A program made the position numbers and the translations under genes. Source: Syncephalastrum monosporum B8922 (taxonomy: Eukaryota > Mucoromycota > Mucoromycetes > Mucorales > Syncephalastraceae). From it: a DNA stretch of 64,000 nucleotides. The stretch is taken from the NCBI GenBank assembly GCA_000697355.1, contig JNEN01000882.1, forward strand, positions 186,001 to 250,000, given 5' to 3'. The notes below the pieces were generated by a model. The model saw only the letters and a program-made list of their open reading frames with translations, ran no database searches and was not told the DNA's origin. This document shows, piece after piece, positions 9,670 through 20,572 of the stretch. Within the stretch, counting starts at the first letter, position 1, and the number at the start of each line of letters is the position of its first letter.

Positions 9670-11560
9670 ATGACACGCGTAAATACCCATAACCGCTCGG
9701 AAGACCTAGGCTTCCCGCTTTATATGACGTTCTGTGCAGTGATTGCTGCATTATCTGGCTTCAATGTGGGCTGGCATATCAGTACGTATACCGACGGCCG
9801 CTCTTATCATTAGACGTGCATGCAGCTTTGTTGACACATGCACCCTCTGCTTATCAGATGTACCGAACATGCCTATGCAAGTCATTAGCAAGTGTACAGA
9901 CGGCACTGTGCCCGTAGGCGCTCTGCCCGCTTGCTTGCCTATGAGCGAGTTTACATGGTATATTTATTTAAAGCAACAACTGAATCCGAAACATTGCATA
10001 CCAACGCCGCCTTTCCTTTTTTCTTTTCACGACGTCATTAGGGGCTATACTGTCGGTGCTTTCGCATTGGGTGGTATGGCGGGCAGTCTGGCCACTGTCT
10101 ACCTCAACCAATGGTTTGGCCGTCGTGACAACATTATGATTTCTTGCGGCTGGTTCATTGTTGGCGGTATCCTCTCTGCTTGCGCTATCAACATTGGCAT
10201 GGTAACACACACAATGAAAAAATTGTGACCGCAACAGTTATCTTATCGTTATCCGTGAAAAAAATATAGTACTCCGTAGGTCGCGCTTTCGTCGGTATTG
10301 GTGCAGGCATGTGCGGCTCCTCAGTGGCTATCTACGTGTCGGAAATCTCGACGAAAACCAGTCGCGGTGCGCTTGGCAGTTTATTCGAACTTTTCCTCAA
10401 TCTTGGCTTGTTGCTTACCCAGGTGGCTGGTCTCTATATGAGCTATGCTCCTGTCTGGCGCTTGCTCTGGGCCATCCCTACCATTATTTCCGCTGTTCAG
10501 CTTGCCGTCCTCTTCTTCTTCACCGTGGAATGCCCGCGTCGCCTGACTTCCAAGTCCCAGAACGACAAGGCGCGCGAAGCCCTTCAAAAGCTCCGTGGCA
10601 ACGCTGATATCACCAACGAATTCGATAACCTACTGGCCGCACGTCAATATGAGATCGAGCGTGGTACCCGCAAGTGGTCGATGCTGGACGTCTTCCTCTT
10701 CAAGGACTGGAAAATTACCTGGAACACTTTCATCGTCATGGTTTTGCAGGCCTATAACCAAGTCGGTGGTATTGGTCCCATGTCTGGTAAGTCTCCACCT
10801 AGCAAGCCTTTTTTACATAAGTCCCACGTACTCACACTCTCTCTTTTTCTTCAGTCTACTCTCTCAGCTTGCTGACTTCTGCCCTCGGAGACGAGTCGCT
10901 TGCCACTGATGTCGCTCTGGCTGATGCTGCCGGTAACGTCGTTGCTACCGTCATTGCTGTGATCTTTATGCACAAAGTCGGTCGCAAGGGCTTCATGGTC
11001 GTCTCGCTGACGGGTATGACCATCGGCTCCGTTTTCATGGTGATTGGTTCGACCGTCAACGGCGGTATCGTCGGTCTCGTTGTCACTGCTGGTAAGATAA
11101 AAAAATTAACTAGATAGATCTCCCATCTGTTCTGATGACTCATCACTATTCCTCCCCCCCCCCTCTCTCTCTCTTAGCCATCCTCTTCACTTTCACCTAC
11201 AGTATGGGATGCGGTGTTATCCCGTGGTTGATTGCTCCCGAACTTCTTCCCCTCCACGCTCTGCCGGCTGGTTCCGCGTTGGGCAATACCTCCAACTGGC
11301 TGTTCAACTTTATCATCAACACCGTCTGGCCCCAGATGAACGCCAACCTCGGCAAATACAGCTTCACCGTCTTTGCCGCCATCAACTTTGTCGGTCTCGT
11401 CTTTGTCGTGTTTGCGATGCGCGAGACGACCGGCAAGGATCTCGACCAAACCAACGACGATAAGAAGGCCCCCAATGACGTTGAGTCTTCGGATGCTGGC
11501 AACAGCCTCAGCGACCGCAAGGATGGCGATCATATCCATCACATTGAGAATAGCCACTAA
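9670..11560 (+). CDS. MFS hexose transporter
   Basis: Six exons: 9670-9781, 9858-9957, 10042-10201, 10270-10786, 10855-11091, 11178-11560; 502 residues, phases all close. The sugar-porter signature is clear: FNVGWHI in TM1, WGYTVGAFALGGMAGS, NQWFGRR after TM2, GRAFVGIGAGM, the cytoplasmic loop with ECPRRLTSK (variant of PESPRWL), then six further helices and PWLIAPELLP near TM10. About 12 membrane helices are expected; plasma-membrane uptake of glucose or related hexoses by proton symport or facilitated diffusion is the family role. The fourth exon starts at the acceptor ATATAG, giving MYSVGRAFVG; the nearer GTAG acceptor would break frame. The acidic, His-rich C-terminal tail is cytosolic. 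It converges with HTD2, 216 bases stop to stop. Confidence 0.93.
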
Positions 11561-11776
11561 ATAGTGATTATCTATCGTCCTCTCCTTATGTTTAATTCCC
11601 CGCGCCTTTCTTATATGTTTTCTGTACCATAGTTTATACCTATTTTTACCCTTTCTTCTCTGTTCCCCTCGTCTTCTCTCCACCCCCCCCTTCCCGTCTT
11701 TGTATGTAGTGCCCCACGCGTATATTTATCCAATTCAGGAAAAAGGCCAAAATAGGACAATTCTTTATTTTTTCAC

Positions 11777-12918
11777 CTAGTAGTGGCCAACCACTGCTGA
11801 ACCCTTTACAGCCATGTTACCTGCAGGGTCTGCGACCCAGACATCATAATGGTCAGCGTCTTCGGCCGAAACTTTTCCCTGGACCTTGATTTCCTCATTG
11901 ACAACAAGTGGCGACTGGCAGCGGTATTTGAAAGAGTGGATGAAACGCGAAGGATCATGGGCCTTGATGTAGCGATTCAGCTCGCTGACCATGAGCATGA
12001 AGGAGAGGGGACCGTGGACGAGACAGCCTGTCATGTCAAATTAAAAAAAAAAAAAAGAAAATGGCGATACGAATTAGAGTCAGAGCTGAGACAGAGAAAG
12101 CATGACTGTTCTCATAATTTGTGTCACATACCTCTGTGGTTCTCCACCTGCGTTGCATATGTGTTGTCGTAGTGAATCAAGTGTGAATTGAAGGTCAAGG
12201 CCGAGAAGCGGAAGAGGGTGATGGGGGTGGGAAGCATGGTGAGGGAGAAGTCCGGCTTGGCAGGCAAGGGTGGTGGCGTGTTCTGCTGCTTCTGTTCCTG
12301 TTTCTTTGATGCATTGTTGTCCTGGTGGGTCGGCTGAACGTAGACCCAGCAGCGTGATTCAGTGAGAGCCCAACCCTTGTCGTTGCTGATCCGCTTATCG
12401 ACCCAGACAAAGACGGAGTCACCGCGCCGACCGCCAGGTCGAAACTGAATGTCGCGAATGGTGGAGACCATCGTGGCCGTGTCGCCCACTTTGAGCTGAT
12501 TCACCGGATTCCACTCAAGCTCGCCGCCGGCCCACATGCGGTGCGTGAAAGGCGCCGGGGGCTTCCAGTCCTGCTCAAAGCCGTCGGGCGACAGGGAGCT
12601 TTCGGGTACGCGCGGCGGGAAATACGCCAAATGCCAGGCCGGAGGCAACTCGGTTCCAGGCGGTGGCAGGTGCGCGTTGCGGTACATGACGTCGTTCACG
12701 GTGTTGCCCATCAGGTTGAATTGGGACGGTCCTATTACATCCACCTCTTCCACCTTCTTTGCTCGGATGTTCTCGCGCCACTGCTCGAGCATCGAGGCGG
12801 CCGAGTACCACCGGTGCTGTTGCGGCTGCTTGAGAAACGCTCGAGACGCCGCGGCTGTCGTCGCCATCGACCCAGCTGCGCGCTTCGCAGCAAGCAGAGT
12901 ACGCGTCGTGTTTAGCAT
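11777..12918 (-). CDS. HTD2: Mitochondrial 3-hydroxyacyl-thioester dehydratase (HTD2 type)
   Basis: Two exons (12918-12132 and 12027-11777), 345 residues. The N-terminal ~40 residues are rich in R, A, S and T without acidic residues, a good mitochondrial presequence. The FAS1-type dehydratase signature follows (FTHRMWAGGELEWNP), then a strand-rich segment ending in ESRCWVYV, a linker rich in Q, and a C-terminal hot-dog half with GCLVHGPLSFMLM carrying the expected catalytic His. This matches yeast Htd2, which dehydrates 3-hydroxyacyl-ACP in mitochondrial fatty acid synthesis and feeds lipoate production. Function is by family; the presequence is seen. The donor falls directly before the GCLVHG block. 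Start is the first ATG of the frame. Its 5' end is divergent from NUP42. Confidence 0.88.
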
Positions 12919-14216
12919 GATTGTGAGGTTGAAGTAGATAAGGAGAAGGAGGAGGAGGAGAAGGTAATAAAGAAAGAGAAAGAGGAAGAAAGGACAAGGA
13001 GACGCACATGATGATGCTCGGAACTGGGACTTTTTTGTCGTTGCACAAAAAGGGTATGGGATTTTTTTTCGCAGACGTGCCCTTTGTTAGTCAGTTACAA
13101 GCTTGTGAAGACTTTAGGACCTTCAAGGGGAGTTTGGCTTCCTCGCTCCGTATTTTTCCGGGCCGAAGCCAGACATTTCAGCGCATCCTTGGGCCAGGGA
13201 TCGTCGGCACCTCTTTCTCTTGTCTATCATCGTGAGACGCCTCGTGCGACGTTTGAAGGCAGCCTGTGTCGCCCCGTCCTTGCTTATCAAAGCTCATGAC
13301 GTGTACCCTACAAGGCCACATAATCTTGCATGAATGAAGGAAGAAATTATACCGCGTCACTGCTGCCTTCGGTTCCTTTCGCGTCCAGTGGTTTACTGCT
13401 TTGCTATAAAGCCCATAGCACGGTTCTACAGATAAATACGTATACTTGGATTGAGTTGAGCAGAAAATTATCAAGGAGTCCGTTTATGCAGCCGTACGTA
13501 ATAAACTTCACGATCGGCCCGCGCGATCAAAGGGCTGCCGGTTCTCTTCACCTTTCCTATGCCGAGGCCCTCACTAGGAGTGGTGCGCTGCCTGCTATGC
13601 TGTCACCCCTACGTAGAGATATCCATCCTCAGGATTTCAAGTCCACCCAGGCGCACCTATTAGGACATGATAAGGAAAGGCTATAATTCTCTCTGATCAA
13701 GATGAGAATCACCATAAGGGGGAATGTATATGTGAATTATTTGATCCGTAGGATATAGAAGTATAGAGATGCTGGATGCGTGTGCGAGATCTTTAGCAAA
13801 TATACTCATACGCAGCATACGTGGTTCTGTTCTGTCTAGACGTAGCTGTGGCATAGGTAGATAACTGACGAAACAGCCGAGCATAGCTATAGGTGTGGAC
13901 AGGGACCGTCGCCTCTTGATTTACGCATTCAGTCTGCCTAGCTAAGCGACAGTCTTTTTACACTAATGGTATCCGATGTGAGTTTATACACGACAGAGCT
14001 GACAGAATCATAAGGTACATGGTGAACAAAGAAAAGAACCCTATGATGTGATATAAAAAGGCTGCCTTCGTGTTTGATTTAAAGAAAATTTAATATTCAG
14101 ATGGGGTGACAATGTGGGGGGCGCCCGCAGTGGCAGTGGCTGACTGACATTGAAGGACTGACAGACTCGCTGAGGGCATTCTTTTGCACTGTGCTATTTT
14201 CATTCGTACTCGCGTC
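12919..14216. other. Divergent intergenic region, no gene seen
   Basis: 1.3 kb between the starts of HTD2 (-) and NUP42 (+). A GGA/GAA-rich strand (12935-13000) flanks the HTD2 start and is probably its pyrimidine-rich leader on the other strand. Short frames here show no domain or compositional sign of coding. Confidence 0.5.
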
Positions 14217-15832
14217 ATGACCGTTTGTCAGTTCTTCTTGAAGGGAAACTGCAAATACGGCAACAGCTGTCGCTTTGAGCATGTCCGTGGCGGACAACAG
14301 CAAGCAGGAGCCTTTGGGAAATCAACCGAGAAATACACGTACGTACTCCTCAATCGTGTCCTTTCTGCTGATCTCGGACAAGCATTGACTTCTTTTCTTG
14401 TTTTCCTCCACCGTAGCGAGCAATCCATACAGAATTCACTCAAGGAAGAGCGGCCGACGTGGCATCTGAGTGTCTTTGGCCCTGCGAAGGAGGAGCCAAA
14501 CATGATTGTGGGGACTGACCTGAGTCCTGAGGAGGACCGAATGCAGTATTATCAATGCATGCGAACGACCGGTAACAGTAGTCAATATGTAAGAGTAGCA
14601 TGTACATTCTGCTGAGCAGCAGCGCCACTCCATACTCACACTCTCTGGCGAAGGTCACCGCACACGAGCAAGCACTACAAAGAATGGACGCACAAGTGAA
14701 CGCGCATCTGAGCAATACACGCGCAGCCATCACCCATTACGACCAGCAAAAATCAAAGTCGACCAGTGCTTTCGGTGGCGGGCCCTCCTTCACGCAATTC
14801 GAACCCTTCACAAACAGCGGATACGGAGGCGCCTCTGCATTTGGAGGCATGGGCGGAACTGCCTCGGCTTTCGGTGGAGGCGGGGGTGCGTCCGCTTTCG
14901 GAGGAGGCGGCCCGTCTGCCTTTGGTGGCGCTAAAGCTTTCGGTCAGCCAGCAACAGCATCTGCCTTTGGAGGGGCAGCAGCAGCAGCAGCAGGAGGAGG
15001 AGCCTCTGCCTTTGGAAAGCCTTCTGCATTTGGGGGAGGGTCCGCCTTTGGACAGACATCATCCTTGGGCGGTGGAGGATCTGCCTTTGGTCAAACATCG
15101 GCGCTCGGTGCAGGCGGCTCTGCTTTCGGACAGACCTCCAGCCTCGGCGGCGGCGCAGGTGGCGCCTCTGCCTTTGGAAAGCCGTCTGCGTTTGGAGGCG
15201 GATCAGCCTTTGGACAAACCTCCTCTCTGGGCTCTGGAGGGTCCGCCTTTGGTCAAACGTCTGCGCTCGGTGCAGGCGGCTCTGCTTTTGGTCAGACATC
15301 CAGTCTTGGTAGCACAGGCGGCGGTGCCTCGGCATTTGGCAAGCCATCCACGCTGGGTGCGACTGGATCGGCCTTTGGCCAAACGTCTGCCTTGGGAACG
15401 GGCGCGCCCGCGTTTGGACAAGCTTCGACGATGGGCACGGGTGGCTCCGCATTTGGCCAAACGTCCAGTATGGGCGCAAGTACACCTTCAGCATTCGGCG
15501 GCGGCGGCGGCGGGTCGTCAGCGTTCGGTCAAACGTCTTCCATGGGAGCCTTTGGAGGCCAACAGCAGCAAAACCAACCGGCAGCAGCCGCACCCTCTGC
15601 GTTCGGTAGCGGCAGTACATCCACAGTAGCAGCACTCACGCCTGCAAATGCACCATCACAGACTGGCCCATGTCAGTGCAAGGCCAGTGAGCCGTCTGAC
15701 CCATATCAGCATGCGGCAGGCTGTCCAGGCCTTCCGCTAGCTCAGGATGGACCAGAAATGAAGGCATTTTCGGCACCCGCATTTGAATATGGGCATATTC
15801 CAGAAGTAGAGCCACCATTGCAAGTACGATAA
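14217..15832 (+). CDS. NUP42: Nucleoporin NUP42 (CCCH finger plus SAFG repeats)
   Basis: Three exons (14217-14338, 14417-14588, 14654-15832), 490 residues. It begins MTVCQFFLKGNCKYGNSC, a CCCH zinc finger placed at the very N terminus as in Nup42/NLP1. A helical region to ~residue 130 is followed by about 200 residues of SAFG/SAFGQTSS/SAFGKPS repeats, an FG-type phase-forming domain. The end, FEYGHIPEVEPP, matches the Gle1-binding motif of the family. Nup42 sits on the cytoplasmic face of the pore and helps Gle1 activate the DEAD-box helicase Dbp5 in mRNA export. Before the C terminus a short Cys-rich stretch (CQCKASEPS ... HAAGC) is odd and of unknown role. Assignment rests on domain order, not on the repeats alone. 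Confidence 0.92.
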
Positions 15833-16192
15833 TTTGCGGTTCTTGTACATATCTCCTGAAAACCGCGCCCTCCACCCAGTAAATACTAGATAGTCCTACG
15901 AGAATCGAAAAATGACCAAGTTTACCCATTACCCAAAAGAAAATGAGCGGACATGTGTATATATATATACATATATATGTGTGTGTGGCTATTAGGTGGA
16001 GGTGTGTAAGTATTTTATTGCAACAAAGTCGATGGAGGTAATGATAGGATTGCCCCGATATACTCGTTTCTAGTAGAAGACTTTGGCGCCCACCCCCCCA
16101 CACTTCGGCCTCCGCCCAAAACCCAAAAGTTCAATTTTCTCTGATTGTCTCTTTTAACGCTTGACTTGCTTGCCAGAACGGGGCAGGAAAGC
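15833..16192. other. Short intergenic and leader
   Basis: 360 bases between same-strand genes with a TA/TG dinucleotide run at about 15955-15986. No gene seen. Confidence 0.5.
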
Positions 16193-18693
16193 ATGGAAAC
16201 GCCGATTGAAGTGCTACGGATCAACCACAGTGCAATATCCAAAGAGCTCAGCCGATTCCGAGCGTGTGATCCGGAGACGCGGTGCTTTTATTGTCGAGAG
16301 TGGTCTCAGTATGTTTACAAGAAGCATTTCGTGTGGTCCGCCAAAACCCAGGAGGATGTCATTGGCCTGGAGCACGAAAAGATCAACGCAGGCAAATACG
16401 AGATTGGGATTCTGAACGGCTCGACGCCCACGAAGCAGAAAGAACGCTCGCGCAAGCTGTCCGAACGCTTTGAAAAGCTGCTCGACACGTCGGCGAACGA
16501 CGCCAACTTCGAAGGCACTGTCACCGAGGACATTGTCTCTGCCAGTCTCCTCTGGCAGACCCTGCCTAGCAACCTGTCGGCCGTGCCACCCATATTCGAA
16601 CCCATCCAATTCAACTCATTTCCGGACGCCATTCCATTGGATGATGATCCGCTCGAGCCGACCCAGCTGCTCGATCCGCTCATTATCGAACGCCAGTCGC
16701 TCTGCCTGCCCGCCGAAGGCTTCCACCTGCTCAAGAACCTCACAGGCGACCTGCTCATTTCGCATTCCCATCCCACCTGCGATCACGTCCGCCCTGAGGC
16801 ACCCTCCCCTGCCGATCTCGAGACCGAGCGGCAGATCTACAACGAGGAACTCGATCGGGTCGTCCAAATTGCGCTCAGGGACATGGAGAAGGCGCTCGAT
16901 CACTCCTGGAGGCACTTCACGACGTTTCTGCATGCATTGGCAGGTCTCGAGCGACAGCGCGACGCGTTGATGGGCAAAACATGCAAAGAGCGCGTCGACC
17001 AGATGGTGCGTGACCAGAATATACCCCCTTTCCAGTCCTACTGGGCAGCACAACTCCCTCAGCTCAAAAAGTCAAAGGACGCCGCGACCGTCGAGACCGC
17101 CATCCAGCAGCACCTGAGTCGTCTCAGCAAAGGAGCAGAGGCCCTGATCTACGATTTTGCCGTGCCGCGCCTGAATCAGCTCCAGAAACTCATACGCGAC
17201 TTGTGGGACCTCGTCGTACCGACCATACAGCACATGGCAGAGCGCATGGCCTTGCATGAAAAAAAAGACAAGCGCACGCTCGATAGCTGCCGTGCCGTCT
17301 CCGCCTCCCTGAGTGGTCTCCATCCTGCAGAAGACGTCTCAGAGACCATCCGGCGCATGGAGGCGGACATGTCCGCCCGGCTCGATGTCATCAAGGGCGA
17401 GTGCGACGATATCATCGATACCTTGCGCGCAGAGTCGAAGCCGCATGCCCAAGCCTGGTTGGATCGGATCGGACAACGCGACTTTAAGCGACGCATCAAA
17501 CGCATCGAGAACACCTACACGGCGCTGCAAGACTTTTTCAAGAACGAGATATCCGGTGTCTTTCCAGAGTCCCTTTTTTGCCGCTTTTGTCTGGTCTGTA
17601 TCGAGGCACTGATGCAGGAAGGCGAGGTCATGGAGGCAGTGACGATCGAGAAGGAGGTGAAACGTTTTCTGGAATCCAACAAGGCGCTCGTGCACCGGCG
17701 CCATCATCTGCTCAACGAGTTCGAAGAAGGCGTCGAGACGGGTAGGCGGGAACTCTCCGGTGTTCTTGGCAAATTGTTTCTGAAAGAGGGTATGCGAATA
17801 CAGGGCGAGAACGTCGCTCTTAAACGTCAAAACTCGCTACTCAAGTCCATGGAAACTTCATCATCTGCTGATATACCGCGGGATACCCTCCAGAGCTCAA
17901 ACAACAAGAAAAAGAAGAAGAAGAAGAAGAAGAAATCGTCCACAGCGACCTCTTCAGTAACCGACACTGCCAACACCACTACCAGCACCGACACGATCAC
18001 CCCTACCCCTATCAGCCCACGCGACAACGAGACCAACAAACCCGATTCCACTACTGAAGGCGAACTGCCGCAAGAAGAAGAGGATGGTGACGAGGCGTTC
18101 GCTGACCCCCCTCTTGCCACCCTGCTGTTACCGGCGGCAGTGGAGGCTAGCACAGATTCACCGCCAGCAGCCTTGGCAGAAATCAAATCAGAAGAAGTGG
18201 AGCCGGAGTTGCGTGCACAAACCGATATTGGATCGCCGGAACAACCAGCCGTTTCACTACCACCTGCTACAGAAACAAATAAGGAGCCCTTGGCAGCCAG
18301 CCCAACCGCATCATCCCCACTTTTTCATCACCATCAACATCAACAACAACAACAGCAGCACGAGGCCCAACCAACCGAGCGGGAGGCATCGGAGCACGAT
18401 GCGAGTGATACGGCCCAGATCGATGACGCGCTACGTAAATTAGATCGTGAGAGCCTAATCAAACTAGTGCGAGGCCTGCAGTGGAAGAATGAGCACCTGA
18501 CACAGACAGTGGCGTCCATGCGTGATGAAATGGCCCAGTTATCACGCAGATTTGATGAAGCGCGAATGGTGTCACAGGAACAGCAACATAAACAGCAACA
18601 ACAACAGCAGCACCAGCAGCAACAACTGCAGCAACTGCAGCAGCAACAACAGCAACAGCAACAACAGCAACAACAGCAACAACAGCAGCAAGT

Positions 18694-18733
<40 letters not shown>

Positions 18734-19062
18734 TGGCAGCCGCCACGGAGCCTGCCGCCCGGCCTATCGCCCAGCAGCAGCACATCCAAGATCACGCCCC
18801 TTCCAGGTTTCGGTAACCCGGACCTTTTCGCGGGTCTGCGGCAAGAAATGCTGTGGCAGCGTGCTACTCGGTGCACTAATTGCGGGAGCATCAATCACGC
18901 GAGCTCCCAATGCAAGGCAAGTACTTTGGCTGCATCCCTGGGAAGCGGATCAAAACTGATTTATTATGTCTGAAGACTTACCCACTTATTTTTCAATTAC
19001 AGGAACCTTGTGTCTATTGTGGTGCGCGAGATCATCTTTCTGAATCATGTCATTACCATTAG
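16193..19062 (+). CDS. Large coiled-coil, polyQ, double zinc-knuckle protein of unknown function
   Basis: ATG at 16193 is the first real ATG of the frame. Exon 1 runs 16193-18916, exon 2 19003-19062; 927 residues. I do not recognise the family. N-terminal ~70 residues hold CFYC and aromatic residues; 200-560 is mostly helical and charged; a Lys run (~572-582) is followed by a Ser/Thr/Pro-rich disordered region; a coiled coil lies near 745-800; a long polyQ tract is encoded at about 18580-18735. The C terminus is a CCHC zinc knuckle (C894, C897, H902, C907). Removing a GC-AG intron (donor AAG|GCAAGT) joins a second knuckle (C911, C914, H919, C924) and a stop; reading through gives one knuckle and a 19-residue tail. 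Zinc knuckles suggest RNA binding, which is inference. Confidence 0.82.
18580..18735 (+). repeat. CAG/CAA polyglutamine-coding repeat
   Basis: Mixed CAG and CAA codons encode about 45 nearly uninterrupted Gln, broken by single His, Leu and Val. The mixed codons suggest selection for the amino-acid run rather than pure repeat slippage. Confidence 0.9.
18917..19002 (+). other. Probable GC-AG intron
   Basis: Donor AAG|GCAAGT fits the known GC-donor consensus and the acceptor is TTTCAATTACAG. Splicing keeps frame and adds the second CCHC knuckle in the same CX2CX4HX4C spacing as the first. Confidence 0.75.
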
Positions 19063-19447
19063 AAGCATATTTATTCATGTATCATTCTCCCTTTTCCCCG
19101 CCTCTCCTCGTCCACCCTTTCAACGTTTATCATCTTGTACATGCCAAAAAGGAAGGAGAAAAAGTAATGTTATTGTAATTCAAGCCAACCAATCATTTAC
19201 TACCGCCAAAATCCACGCCTCATGATATTGTGTGTACAAGTGTGAGTTTTATGGGACAAAAAAAAACAAGTCGTTATTATTGTACCTGCGGGAAAAGGAG
19301 AATGAATGAAGTTGACGAAAAGGGGGCGTCTGGATGAACGGGGGGATGTGTGGATGGGGAGGATGTACAAGCAAAAAAGAAAGTTATCTACAAAGGATGG
19401 GAGCAAAAAGTATAGTAGTAACAGTACTAGCAAAAAGAAAAGTATTA
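19063..19447. other. Convergent intergenic region
   Basis: 385 bases between converging stops, A/T-rich 3' flanks; no gene seen. Confidence 0.5.
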
Positions 19448-20572
19448 TTAACAGCAAGCGTTATTCTTGGGCGCTGATTTCTTGGGTCGCCACCAGCCAT
19501 CGTTCGTCTCAGAAGAGCGCATAAAGAAGGATGGCGAACGCGGCGAGCGCGGTGAGGGCGGCGGGGGCAAGGACGGGCCTCTGTGGAGTGTGAGGCGATC
19601 ATCGACCGGCGACGACGCGACAGGCGAAAGCACGGTGGCCATTCGACGTTTCCATGACATGCTAAGCGAGGACGGGCGGCGAAGCGAAAAGAGTTTCTTG
19701 CTGCTCGAGCTGTTGATGCTATGGTTGGACGGGGTGGGAGAAGGCGGTGGAGGCAACAAGGATGATGCCGAAGGGGGCTCAGCCCGCATCTTCAGCTTCT
19801 GTTCATACTCGCGCAATTGGTAGAGCAGACCCAGGTTGGGGCTGACCCCAGGCGCGCGCGCCTTGACAAAGCTGTACGCCTCCTGCATCGGCAGGCCTTT
19901 GTGCTTCATGACATAGGCAATGACGACAGTCGCTGACCGTGCGACACCACATTGACAGTGTACAAGTATGGCCTGGCCTGCGCTGTGGGCGCGATCAATG
20001 GTGCGAAGGGCCGTATCGAGCTCGGTCACCAAGTTGTCTTGGTTATGTTCCCATGCCAGCTTTTTGTACGCGAGTGGCTGCGTTCCAGAGCCTGGGGAAA
20101 CATCGAGGGTACGCAGACTGGCGGTGGTCGTGGTGGATGCAGTCGAGGCACGCGACAGAGACGGAGACGGGATCGAATCGGTATCGTCAAAAGGCTGGAA
20201 CTGATCCTGCTGCGGGTGGTGTACTTCTGCAGCGACGTTGAGCATGCACTGGATCGACAGCTGCCGGAGCTGGTCTAGATCCAACGCGTTCTTCTCTTCA
20301 CCCAGATACAAGAACGGAAGAATGCGTGCCGGGCCATTGTCGTATGTGCCTGGCTCTCTGTATTCTGCCGGCATGGATGCACGGTGGGGTGTTGCGGGTG
20401 CTGTGGCCGCGGCCAGGTGTGCCGTGTCGGACAAGCAAAGCGACAGATTTTTCTGGTTTCGGCGCCGGCTTGCGAGCCCGCTCGTGGAAGACGATGCCGC
20501 AAACGAGAACGGCCGTTGAGGTACGGATGCGGTTAAAGGCGTGCTGTGTGTGACAAGTGGCGGGCTCGACAT
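19448..20572 (-). CDS. Dual-specificity protein phosphatase
   Basis: Single exon, 374 residues. A disordered S/T/P-rich N terminus (~1-80) precedes a DSP catalytic domain: RILPFLYLGEEKNA opens it, QCMLNVAAE follows, and the P-loop ILVHCQCGVARSATVV has the full HCxxGxxRS motif with catalytic Cys, so it should be active. It continues with AYSFVKARAPGVSPNLG. A Ser/Thr insert (~130-170) interrupts the domain before the P-loop. Such enzymes dephosphorylate MAP kinases and similar targets in fungi; the substrate is not visible. The disordered C-terminal third ends in two Cys (NNACC), which may be lipid-modified. Start is the first ATG, preceded by a C/T-rich leader (20600-20720, minus strand). Confidence 0.88.
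   Translation of the reverse strand: MSSPPLVTHSTPLTASVPQRPFSFAASSSTSGLASRRRNQKNLSLCLSDTAHLAAATAPATPHRASMPAEYREPGTYDNGPARILPFLYLGEEKNALDLDQLRQLSIQCMLNVAAEVHHPQQDQFQPFDDTDSIPSPSLSRASTASTTTTASLRTLDVSPGSGTQPLAYKKLAWEHNQDNLVTELDTALRTIDRAHSAGQAILVHCQCGVARSATVVIAYVMKHKGLPMQEAYSFVKARAPGVSPNLGLLYQLREYEQKLKMRAEPPSASSLLPPPPSPTPSNHSINSSSSKKLFSLRRPSSLSMSWKRRMATVLSPVASSPVDDRLTLHRGPSLPPPPSPRSPRSPSFFMRSSETNDGWWRPKKSAPKNNACC

Noticed and set aside
13330..13686. 118-residue frame between HTD2 and NUP42
   Set aside because: Not supported by splice sites or domain similarity; lies in a promoter region.
16145..16192. Start of the polyQ protein at TTG 16145
   Set aside because: Not an ATG; the first ATG is at 16193.
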